From Clostridia bacterium (GTDB lineage: Bacteria > Bacillota > Clostridia > Christensenellales > Borkfalkiaceae), in assembly GCA_017399035.1 (NCBI GenBank), contig JAFQEM010000013.1, positions 1-48,407 of the forward strand: DNA of 48,407 bases, read 5' to 3'. A program made the translations under genes and the position numbers. A model generated the notes under the pieces. The model worked only from the letters and a program-made list of their open reading frames with translations. It searched no databases and had not been told where the DNA came from. Positions 1 to 7,079 of the stretch are shown piece after piece. Within the stretch, counting starts at the first letter, position 1. Each line of letters starts with the position of its first letter.

Positions 1-1
1 A

Positions 2-433
2 AGCGAACGTGCAATCGATATGAACGCAGAGGGCTTTACGGTAAGCGTATCTGAAGGCAGTTCGTTTACAAATAACGGTAACGTATTTGATTTTACCATA
101 AAGAGCAATGCTGACGACGACTATTTCTTGCCACAAATTAAGTTCACAGGGCTACCAAGCCGTTTCAACGTTATTGAACTTGATATTGAAAACAAAACTG
201 ACGAATTAGTTGAAATGGATTTAAGAATAACCTATTCAAACGGTGTTTCGGAAACTAAAGATATAGGCTTAACGGCAAATACTTCACGCTCTGTAGAAGT
301 GTTGTTGCGTTCGCTTAAAGATAGAACGATATCATCAGTTAGCATAAGGTTTAAAAACAAAGTTGACCTTAATGGCGATTTTGTAACCGTAAAAGACAGA
401 AATATTGTAATAAGCGGTATGCGTGTTAGATAA
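2..433 (+). CDS. C-terminal end of a secreted beta-sandwich protein (partial)
   Basis: The frame is open from the first bases of the window, so this is the 3' end of a longer gene; the ATG at 20 is probably internal. The 143 visible residues alternate short hydrophobic strands with polar turns (for example LRITYSNGVSETKDIGL) and have no membrane segment or catalytic motif, which fits a carbohydrate-binding-like beta-sandwich. The next gene starts 13 bases downstream behind AAGGAG, so the two are probably co-transcribed. The likely role is surface glycan binding, inferred from the neighbours. The exact family is not recognised. Confidence 0.6.
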   Translation, partial: SERAIDMNAEGFTVSVSEGSSFTNNGNVFDFTIKSNADDDYFLPQIKFTGLPSRFNVIELDIENKTDELVEMDLRITYSNGVSETKDIGLTANTSRSVEVLLRSLKDRTISSVSIRFKNKVDLNGDFVTVKDRNIVISGMRVR

Positions 434-446
434 AGGAGAATAAAAG

Positions 447-2093
447 ATGAAAAAGATTTTATTATTAGTTTTATCTATAATTTGTATGTTTTCTTTCGCA
501 ATGGCAAGCGCTTGCACGAAAGATGAAGACAAAAAAACAGGAATAACCGTTATAAACAGTTTTGATACTTTTGAAGAAATAGTATATTACAAACTTAACC
601 CCACGGCATTTTCAGGCAACTGGGCAATAAATAGAGACGAACAGTATATAGTTGAGGGTACGGGCTCTTGGAAGATAAATGTTCACTCAACTAAACCTAA
701 TCAGCCCAACTTCAAAACTAGAACTACTTACATTAAGAAAGATATAACAGACACAACTGCGTTTGGTATGTGGGTTTATAACACCGCTGACTATTCGTTC
801 GATTTAATAATCACCGCATACGCAGGTGAAAATATAATATGCTCACCTATAGCAACGGTAAATCCCGGCGCAAACGACCTTGTGTTTACACTAAATCGTG
901 CGCTAGTGAGTTTGACTGGTCAAATGGTAACCGACTATAGCATATCTTTCACAGGTATTAAGGGCGATACGGTAATTTATATCGACAATTTCCACGCAAA
1001 AACGACAACTGAACCTTACGTTATGAAGAAAGAGGTTAAAGACGTGGTTGACGGTATAACAAATTTATCTACAACCCCAACTCGACAACAAGTAGAAACG
1101 CTTATTGCAAAATATAACGCGCTTTCATCTGAAGATAAACTTTGTGTAGGCAACTCAAACAGATTGAAAGCAGCAATGTCGCCTTTCTATTTGTCAGACC
1201 TAGCAACAGCGCAAGAGGAAGACCCAGGAACGTTGCTTTACTTTGACAAACAGTTTGGTGAAGTTCAAGTTGAAGGCATAACCGAAGGTATTGCAGGCTA
1301 TTCGTTTAGCACGGCTCAAAAAATAGACGGTGAGGAAGGTTCGCTTAAAGTTGAGTTCACGCCGTCGTCAACCAACTGGGTAACGGTGTCAACGTCTGCA
1401 AACATACTTATCGAAGAAGAATATCTTGAATTTTATTTGTATAACGATTCCGACCAAGTTAAGGCAGTTTGCGTAGGTTGGCACGCACCTATGGACGCTC
1501 AATCGGGAATCGCTGCTTACGTAATAGAACCTAGAACTTGGACGAAGATTGAATGTAAGTCTACCGACTTAACCGATGCAGGCGGAGCGAGTGGCGGTAT
1601 TCAAATTTGCGGTTTAGAATCAAGAACGGTAGCGCGTGCGTTAGCACCTAGTGGGGCAATGTATATCTCGTCAGTAGTTAAAAGAGATTACGGCAAAGAG
1701 GCTCAAGCAATGAGAACTGGCGAAGATGCAAACACCTTATATTTCTTTGATAGACAAATCGGTCTTAAGCAAATCAAGGGTAGCGGTGCAAACTTTGCTA
1801 TAAGTACCGAGGTTAAATATGGCAACGAGCAAGCGTCGCTTGCAATAACTACCGAAACTGCAATCGGCACGCTAGACGTAAACTGGGAAACTTTAGGCTA
1901 TAACTTTAATTCAGGCGATTACGTAGTATTCTACGCATATAACGACACAGACGCAGACTTTATTGACCTTTCACTTTCATATTTCCATAGACAACGCTTG
2001 CATAAAGGTGAGTGGAATATGGTTATTTGGAAAGCATCTGACGTGAGTGAAAATAACTGGAGTTGGCTTATCGGCTATAAATATCCCGAATAA
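447..2093 (+). CDS. Surface lipoprotein with beta-sandwich modules, cut short by an in-frame TAA
   Basis: AAGGAG stands 8-13 bases before the ATG. The N-terminus is a lipoprotein signal: MKK, a hydrophobic core, then a lipobox ending ASAC, so Cys23 should be lipidated and the protein anchored outside the membrane. After it come a beta-sandwich at about residues 35-190, a short helical segment containing YNALSSEDK (about 205-250), and two related modules starting LYFDKQFG (about 265) and LYFFDRQIG (about 430). The second module is interrupted by TAA at 2091-2093, and the same frame stays open for another 210 codons. It lacks the usual fold signs of a solute-binding protein. Likely role: glycan binding or cell-surface attachment (inference). 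Confidence 0.75.
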   Translation: MKKILLLVLSIICMFSFAMASACTKDEDKKTGITVINSFDTFEEIVYYKLNPTAFSGNWAINRDEQYIVEGTGSWKINVHSTKPNQPNFKTRTTYIKKDITDTTAFGMWVYNTADYSFDLIITAYAGENIICSPIATVNPGANDLVFTLNRALVSLTGQMVTDYSISFTGIKGDTVIYIDNFHAKTTTEPYVMKKEVKDVVDGITNLSTTPTRQQVETLIAKYNALSSEDKLCVGNSNRLKAAMSPFYLSDLATAQEEDPGTLLYFDKQFGEVQVEGITEGIAGYSFSTAQKIDGEEGSLKVEFTPSSTNWVTVSTSANILIEEEYLEFYLYNDSDQVKAVCVGWHAPMDAQSGIAAYVIEPRTWTKIECKSTDLTDAGGASGGIQICGLESRTVARALAPSGAMYISSVVKRDYGKEAQAMRTGEDANTLYFFDRQIGLKQIKGSGANFAISTEVKYGNEQASLAITTETAIGTLDVNWETLGYNFNSGDYVVFYAYNDTDADFIDLSLSYFHRQRLHKGEWNMVIWKASDVSENNWSWLIGYKYPE

Positions 2094-2723
2094 GAATTTA
2101 TAGGTGCAAACGGGCACGTCTATAGCGGAACAGTATATTTTAGCAAGGCAAAAGTTTATTCTTCTGCTCAAGTTAAAGATTTAACAGCGGTTGAAAGTGA
2201 TTACGAATACACTGTTGGTGAAAGCACCTTTATAGGTCAAGCGGATATGGTAAACGGAACGTTTAACCCCAACTCTGCAGCGTTTAACGACGATACGTAT
2301 AGAAAGCCTTTCTTTATAAACGGCACGTTGCGTTGGCAAACCCTACCAAAAACCACCCATACCTATTCAAATCCATGCGCTGGATTTACGTTTAAGAATG
2401 AGCAAGAAGTAACTGACAACTCTTATCTATACGTTACGTTCAAAGGTGGCGTAGAGAATGAAGTTTATGCTCAACTCTTTAATAATGACGGATTTACTGC
2501 AGCAGGGCATTACACCACGGTTAATGGCGAGTTAGTGGAAACTTTAGCAGACGGTTTTGCAGTTTATAAATTTAAACTTAAACCGGCTGCAAACGACCCA
2601 AGTGCGTTAGCGAAAGCAACTGAACTCAAATCGTTCCGCCTTGGCGTAAACAATATAGCGCAACCTGTTATAGGCGAAGTTATAGTTTCAAACGTTGTGG
2701 TAAAGAGCGATACCAACGCTTAA
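2094..2723 (+). pseudogene. C-terminal remainder of the lipoprotein gene, in frame after the TAA
   Basis: From 2094 to the TAA at 2721-2723 the frame used by the lipoprotein continues without a stop. The first residues (GTVYFSKAKVYSS) complete the interrupted module: the intact neighbour at 3016-5118 has the matching segment ATLCFTRAKLLKAS at the same point, followed by a similar C-terminal domain. This indicates one original gene of 447-2723 (758 codons counting the TAA). An ATG at 2247 has no good ribosome site, so separate translation is unlikely. The alternatives are a recent nonsense mutation, a sequencing error, or stop readthrough; the sequence alone cannot decide. Confidence 0.7.
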
Positions 2724-2735
2724 AAGCAAAAAACG

Positions 2736-2770
2736 GCAAATTTTCCGAAAAAATCTTTCGGAAAATTTGC
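2736..2770 (+). terminator. 15-bp perfect hairpin after the lipoprotein gene
   Basis: A perfect 15-bp stem (2736-2750 with 2756-2770) encloses a 5-base loop, 13 bases after the stop. What follows is A-rich rather than T-rich, so it may slow polymerase or protect the 3' end of the mRNA rather than act as a classical terminator. Confidence 0.55.
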
Positions 2771-2859
2771 TCGTTAAAAAAACAGTAAAAGTAAAAAGTA
2801 AATTATTAAGAATTATACCGCAAAAGCGGATAATTATAAAATTTTTTTAGGAGGGAACT

Positions 2860-2997
2860 ATGAAAATTGTTCAAACAGGCAAGTCGGGCTATGAAAGTCC
2901 GCAATTAAACCTTCTTCTTGTATCGAACGACGTTATTTTAGTGTCGGGCAATATGGAAGATTTAGACGTGGGTAAAGATACGGTGCCCTGGGATTAG
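2860..2997 (+). CDS. 45-residue peptide of unknown function
   Basis: This short gene has one of the strongest ribosome sites in the window (TAGGAGGGA, 4 bases before the ATG) and ends 18 bases before the next secreted-protein gene, which has its own AGGAGG. The peptide begins MKIVQTGKSGYESPQLNLL, continues with a hydrophobic stretch containing DVILVSG, and ends in an acidic tail with a final PWD. It has no signal peptide, membrane helix or cysteine. The layout ESPxL, then DVIxxSG, then a short acidic tail recalls small uncharacterised peptides I associate with gut Clostridia; that link is from memory. Whether it is a precursor peptide or a regulatory leader for the next gene is unknown. Confidence 0.6.
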   Translation: MKIVQTGKSGYESPQLNLLLVSNDVILVSGNMEDLDVGKDTVPWD

Positions 2998-3015
2998 TAT
3001 AGGAGGAATTAAATT

Positions 3016-5118
3016 ATGAAAACTTTAAGAAACAAATTATTACTTATTTTATCTGTTTTATTGTTATCTTGTTTAACTCTTTGTTTTTCCTTTACTTTTA
3101 ACACTGTAAAAGCAGACGCCCAACTCAACAACGATATTTTCGTAATGGAAGACGGAGCGTCGGTTGCAATCGCAAAAGACGGTTTGCGTTTCCGTGTTAA
3201 AATGGGCAAAAACGTTTATGACCAAATTGTAACAAACGACCAAGAAAACACAGTCTCTTTATCCGTTTTGGTAGCGCCCAAAACCGTTTTTGACGCACTT
3301 GAAGGTGAAGAATATATTGACCTTGCAAAGAAAGTTGAAATTGAGTTTGAAGACGAAACCAAAATTTACACAAAAGACGGTTATTACTGGGCAAACGCAG
3401 TCCTTTATAACCTTGATGCAGAAAACAACGAGGCAATAACCACTTCTCAATATGATTTAGAGTTTATTGCAGTTGGTTGCATCAAATCAAACGACGTAGT
3501 TAGCAAATATGCGACCTTTGAAAACGGCATAGAAAATGCACCCAGAACTCAATACGAAGTTTTGCAATCTGCAGTTTTAGATGCTGAAGACGAAGAGGGC
3601 ATAACCGCTGGCAAAATTCTCGACCAAGAAAACAGCCCCTATAAGGCTTGGTTTGGTAAAGATGCTCACCCCGTAGTTGTTGAAAATCTTGATGATTATA
3701 CTGCAATTACAGGCAAGGTTGAAAACGGCTTAACTACAACCGCTCAATTCAAAGTTTACAACAAGTTTGAAATTCCTGCTGACAGAACTTATATCCCCAC
3801 CAACACAACCTTTATTCACTACGTTAAGTTCCTTAACGGTACAAGCGAACTTGAAACTGTTGAAGTTGTTGAAGGTGAAAATGCAGTTTACACGGGTGAA
3901 ACCCCCACAAACGACGCTAAAGAACACGATAAAACAAATAGCCAACTTCTTGGTTATGCGTTTGAAAACTGGGCAACCGAAAACGGTGGCTCAACTGAAG
4001 CAAATCTTAACGGCGTAACTGGCAATATGAACGTTTACGCATCATTTAGTAAATACAACCTTGGCGCAACCTTGCTTCAAGAAGCGTCAAAAGCAGATAA
4101 AACCGTTGCCGCTTTCTTTGACCAAGAATACGGTTATTTAGATTTACAAAACGACACTTCTTCTTCAAGTAACGATAAGTTACAAAATGCATCTCAAAGA
4201 TGGTATTCAACTGCTGTTAAAAAATCTGGCGAAGACGGTTCTGCTCAAATTCAATATCCTGCAATTGCAAAAGGTCAAACTTGGCTTAAATATGCAATAG
4301 CGCCCTATTTTGAATATGAGGCAGGCGATTACGTTACTTTTGACGTTTATGCAGATTTTACTGGTGACGTTGTAAGAACCTATTTCCTTCTTAATTATGC
4401 TAACGCTCAAAACATTGTAGAAGGTTGGAACACCCTTGTTTTCCCTGCGGATGTGTTTGTATCTTGCAAAACTTTCTATGTATTCTTTAGGTCAGACACT
4501 AACTGGTTTAGCAACGCTGCAACTGCAGGCACTGCAACCCTTTGCTTTACAAGAGCAAAACTATTAAAAGCATCTGAAGTAACTAACGTTACGGACAGAA
4601 CCGTTACTGACTGGCAATCCGCAAAGTTTGAATATAAAATCGGCAGTATGGAAATGGTTGGACCTGTAGTTTATCAACAAGAAGGTGATAAGGCAAATGC
4701 AAGTTATTTTACTCAATCTTTCAGTAACAATCCGTCAATAATTAACGGTCAATTCCACTATTCTCACTTTGCTAAAACCGCTGCAGGAACACTTTATCCT
4801 ACTTCTAAACCTGACGTTCTTCAGTTGGTTTTCAAAAACGCGCAAACTGGAACTCTTTACTTTACTGCAAGGGGCTTTACTGACGGTGTAACTTATGCAC
4901 AAATGTTTAGTAAACAAGACCCTGTTGCTGACAATTATAATGGACATGCTGGCACACCTAAGATGCAATACGTAGGTGATGCGGAAGACGGTTATAAAGT
5001 ATACTCTTTTGAATTAGGTGATAATCAAATTTATAGATTAAAACTTGGTTTAGACGAACTTGCGTTCAAACAAGTTTGGATTAAAGATATAAGCACAACT
5101 AACCCTTTGGCTGAATAA
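3016..5118 (+). CDS. Secreted multidomain protein with an InlB/Listeria-Bacteroides-type repeat
   Basis: AGGAGG ends 10 bases before the ATG. A classical signal peptide (basic MKTLRNK, leucine-rich core) ends near VKADA, residue about 35. Residues about 40-250 form an uncharacterised region. Residues about 270-345 match the InlB B-repeat/Flg_new pattern: VKFLNG, VVEGENAVYTGETP, then LGYAFENWAT and a closing NVYASFSKY. From about 355 comes a module opening AAFFDQEYGYLDL, related to the LYFFDRQIG modules of the upstream lipoprotein, then a C-terminal domain like the one after the lipoprotein's stop. No sortase motif, membrane anchor or catalytic motif is seen, so it is probably a released or non-covalently bound glycan-binding protein (inference). 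Confidence 0.75.
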   Translation: MKTLRNKLLLILSVLLLSCLTLCFSFTFNTVKADAQLNNDIFVMEDGASVAIAKDGLRFRVKMGKNVYDQIVTNDQENTVSLSVLVAPKTVFDALEGEEYIDLAKKVEIEFEDETKIYTKDGYYWANAVLYNLDAENNEAITTSQYDLEFIAVGCIKSNDVVSKYATFENGIENAPRTQYEVLQSAVLDAEDEEGITAGKILDQENSPYKAWFGKDAHPVVVENLDDYTAITGKVENGLTTTAQFKVYNKFEIPADRTYIPTNTTFIHYVKFLNGTSELETVEVVEGENAVYTGETPTNDAKEHDKTNSQLLGYAFENWATENGGSTEANLNGVTGNMNVYASFSKYNLGATLLQEASKADKTVAAFFDQEYGYLDLQNDTSSSSNDKLQNASQRWYSTAVKKSGEDGSAQIQYPAIAKGQTWLKYAIAPYFEYEAGDYVTFDVYADFTGDVVRTYFLLNYANAQNIVEGWNTLVFPADVFVSCKTFYVFFRSDTNWFSNAATAGTATLCFTRAKLLKASEVTNVTDRTVTDWQSAKFEYKIGSMEMVGPVVYQQEGDKANASYFTQSFSNNPSIINGQFHYSHFAKTAAGTLYPTSKPDVLQLVFKNAQTGTLYFTARGFTDGVTYAQMFSKQDPVADNYNGHAGTPKMQYVGDAEDGYKVYSFELGDNQIYRLKLGLDELAFKQVWIKDISTTNPLAE

Positions 5119-5150
5119 TTTTTATTTAACCACTTTTAAAAAATTTTTTT

Positions 5151-5199
5151 CGGTTTTAATTTATCCACCACCGTTTTTGCGGTGGTGGGGATAAAACCG
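5151..5199 (+). terminator. Two-part hairpin between the secreted gene and the permease genes
   Basis: The inner stem is 9 perfect base pairs (CCACCACCG at 5165-5173 with CGGTGGTGG at 5180-5188, loop TTTTTG). An outer 8-bp stem pairs CGGTTTTA (5151-5158) with TAAAACCG (5192-5199). There is no long T run after it, and the permease ribosome site follows within 10 bases. It may partly terminate transcription, or mark an mRNA processing point that sets different levels for the two halves of the locus. Confidence 0.5.
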
Positions 5200-5217
5200 T
5201 ATTTTATAGGAGAAAAA

Positions 5218-6138
5218 ATGGAAAATACTAACATAGTAAAAAAGAAAATAGACGTTGGGCAAACAATTTTTATAATTGCAATGCTTATAATTCCTATAAT
5301 TTCTTTTTTGTTCTTTTACGTTTATATAAACATCAATTCATTTTTAATGGCTTTCCAAATTCCGCTTTACGACGGTCTTGGCGGAGTGCGTTGGGGCTTT
5401 GACAACTTTGAAAAAATAATAAGTCAGTTTTTTAATACCGAAGAAGATTTGCTTTTATATATTCGTAACGGTGTAATTTTCTATTGTCAAGATACGTTTA
5501 TAAGTATGCCTTTGTCGCTTATAATTTGCTATTTTATTTACAAAAAAATAGCCTGCTTTAAAGCGTTTAGGGTAATTATTTATTTACCTATCATAATTCC
5601 TGGAACTGTTTTCGTAACGCTCTATAAAACTATGATAGAGGCTGGTGGTCCTTATCAAATGTTATGTGGTAAGTTTGGTGTTGAGCCACCCACAACGTTT
5701 ATTTTTAACGAGCAATACGCTTTGAAAACAATTTTAATTTACGTTATCTATTCGGGGCTTGGCGGACGTTTTATTTTGTTTGGTGGCGCAATGAACGCCA
5801 TTGAACCGTCTATTATCGAGGCTGCAAAACTTGACGGCGCTGGACCTTTTAGAGAACTCATTTCTATAATTTTGCCTTGCATATGGCCAACTTTTGCAAC
5901 AATGGTATTGTTGTCTTCAACAGGTTTATTTACGGCAAGTGGACCTCTACTTTTATTTGATAAGGGCGATTATGGCACTTGCACTATAAGTTACTGGATT
6001 TATAAGGTAACCACAGGCGACGGTGGAGCAGGCGAAAGTTACGAACTTGCCGCCGCAACGGGTATGATATTTACAATTTTAACATTACCTATCGTATTCA
6101 TTACGAAAAGTTTAACAAAAATTACGGAGGACAACTAA
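5218..6138 (+). CDS. Carbohydrate ABC transporter permease (MalF/LplB type)
   Basis: This is a 306-residue integral membrane protein of the binding-protein-dependent sugar-permease family. Several hydrophobic segments are visible (about residues 17-45, 90-115, 130-150, 175-200, 225-250, 280-300). The cytoplasmic EAA loop that contacts the ATPase reads EAAKLDGAGPFRELISIILP. I chose the ATG at 5218 because AGGAG lies 5 bases before it; an upstream GTG at 5182 falls inside a hairpin and has no ribosome site. The second permease follows after 2 bases. No binding protein or ATPase is in the window, so those subunits must come from elsewhere, the ATPase probably being a shared MsmX-like protein. 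The substrate is inferred to be an oligosaccharide. Confidence 0.88.
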   Translation: MENTNIVKKKIDVGQTIFIIAMLIIPIISFLFFYVYININSFLMAFQIPLYDGLGGVRWGFDNFEKIISQFFNTEEDLLLYIRNGVIFYCQDTFISMPLSLIICYFIYKKIACFKAFRVIIYLPIIIPGTVFVTLYKTMIEAGGPYQMLCGKFGVEPPTTFIFNEQYALKTILIYVIYSGLGGRFILFGGAMNAIEPSIIEAAKLDGAGPFRELISIILPCIWPTFATMVLLSSTGLFTASGPLLLFDKGDYGTCTISYWIYKVTTGDGGAGESYELAAATGMIFTILTLPIVFITKSLTKITEDN

Positions 6139-6140
6139 TT

Positions 6141-7025
6141 ATGCGTCAAAAAATTAAAAGAACTAAAGGCGAACGTATAATTTTTTCTATAGTTTTTGTT
6201 ATACTTGCAATCTACGTAACTTTTATTTTATATCATTTTTATCTTCTTTTACAACTTGCAACCAAAGGCTCTGCGGTTGAATATGACCAAGCGGTTTTGA
6301 CCGACACTCTAGGCACTTGGAGCAAGAATTTTACGCTCAAAAACTTTATTTACGCTTTTGACGCGTTTACCGACGATTATGGTAACACGTTTTTGGGTAT
6401 GACTTTTAACTCTGTTTGGTTTGCAATCGGCAGTCAAACTATATTCTTGTTTTTACAAAGTTCGGCAACTTACGTTGTTTGTAAATATAAGTTTAAAGGT
6501 AGAATGCTCATTTATAACCTTATTTTATTGAGAATGTTGATTCCTATCGTTGGCACTTTGCCCGCAACTTACAGGGCATACGATATGCTAGGAATTTTAA
6601 ATTCCCCTTTGATTTTGGTAACCGCAACCGACGTTTTGGGCGGTTCAGGTTTCCTTATTTTCTATTCGTTCTACAAGGCTATTTCTTGGGAATACGCAGA
6701 GTCCGCCTTTATTGACGGCGCAAATCACTTTGACGTTTATCTTAAGATAATGTTCCCTATGACACTTCCGTCAATTTCCGTTTTATTTATATCGGGTTTT
6801 ATAGGGCACTGGAACGAATATATGAACATCAGTTTGTTTTTGCCCGAATTACCAACTCTTTCTTATGGACTTTATATGTACGAGCAAAACATGCAATACG
6901 CTGGTGGTAATATGCCCGCTTATTTTGCAGGCGTGTTTATTGCTGCAATTCCGCCTATCACTCTATTCATTATTTTCCAAAACTCTATAATGCAAAAAAT
7001 TCATATGGGCGGTCTTAAAGGCTAA
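6141..7025 (+). CDS. Carbohydrate ABC transporter permease (MalG/YtcP type)
   Basis: This 294-residue partner permease starts 2 bases after the first one, with GGAGGA upstream inside the end of that gene. Transmembrane segments are visible at about residues 13-35, 90-115, 125-145, 155-180, 205-225 and 258-282. The EAA-type loop reads EYAESAFIDGANHFDVYLK, with the usual conserved Gly-Ala pair, and IMFPMTLPSI follows. The two permeases would form the membrane channel of an importer feeding the glycosidases encoded next. There is no frame damage. The substrate cannot be read from the sequence. Confidence 0.88.
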   Translation: MRQKIKRTKGERIIFSIVFVILAIYVTFILYHFYLLLQLATKGSAVEYDQAVLTDTLGTWSKNFTLKNFIYAFDAFTDDYGNTFLGMTFNSVWFAIGSQTIFLFLQSSATYVVCKYKFKGRMLIYNLILLRMLIPIVGTLPATYRAYDMLGILNSPLILVTATDVLGGSGFLIFYSFYKAISWEYAESAFIDGANHFDVYLKIMFPMTLPSISVLFISGFIGHWNEYMNISLFLPELPTLSYGLYMYEQNMQYAGGNMPAYFAGVFIAAIPPITLFIIFQNSIMQKIHMGGLKG

Positions 7026-7079
7026 ATTAGTAAAATTCTAGAAGTGGCGTTTTGCAACTTCTGTTAAATAGGTAAAATT

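Noticed and set aside
2247-2723. Separate 158-residue gene starting at the ATG at 2247
   Set aside because: No good ribosome site, and the same frame is open back to the TAA at 2091, so it is the tail of the lipoprotein gene.
5182-5217. Longer first permease starting at the GTG at 5182
   Set aside because: The GTG lies inside a hairpin without a ribosome site, whereas the ATG at 5218 follows AGGAG.
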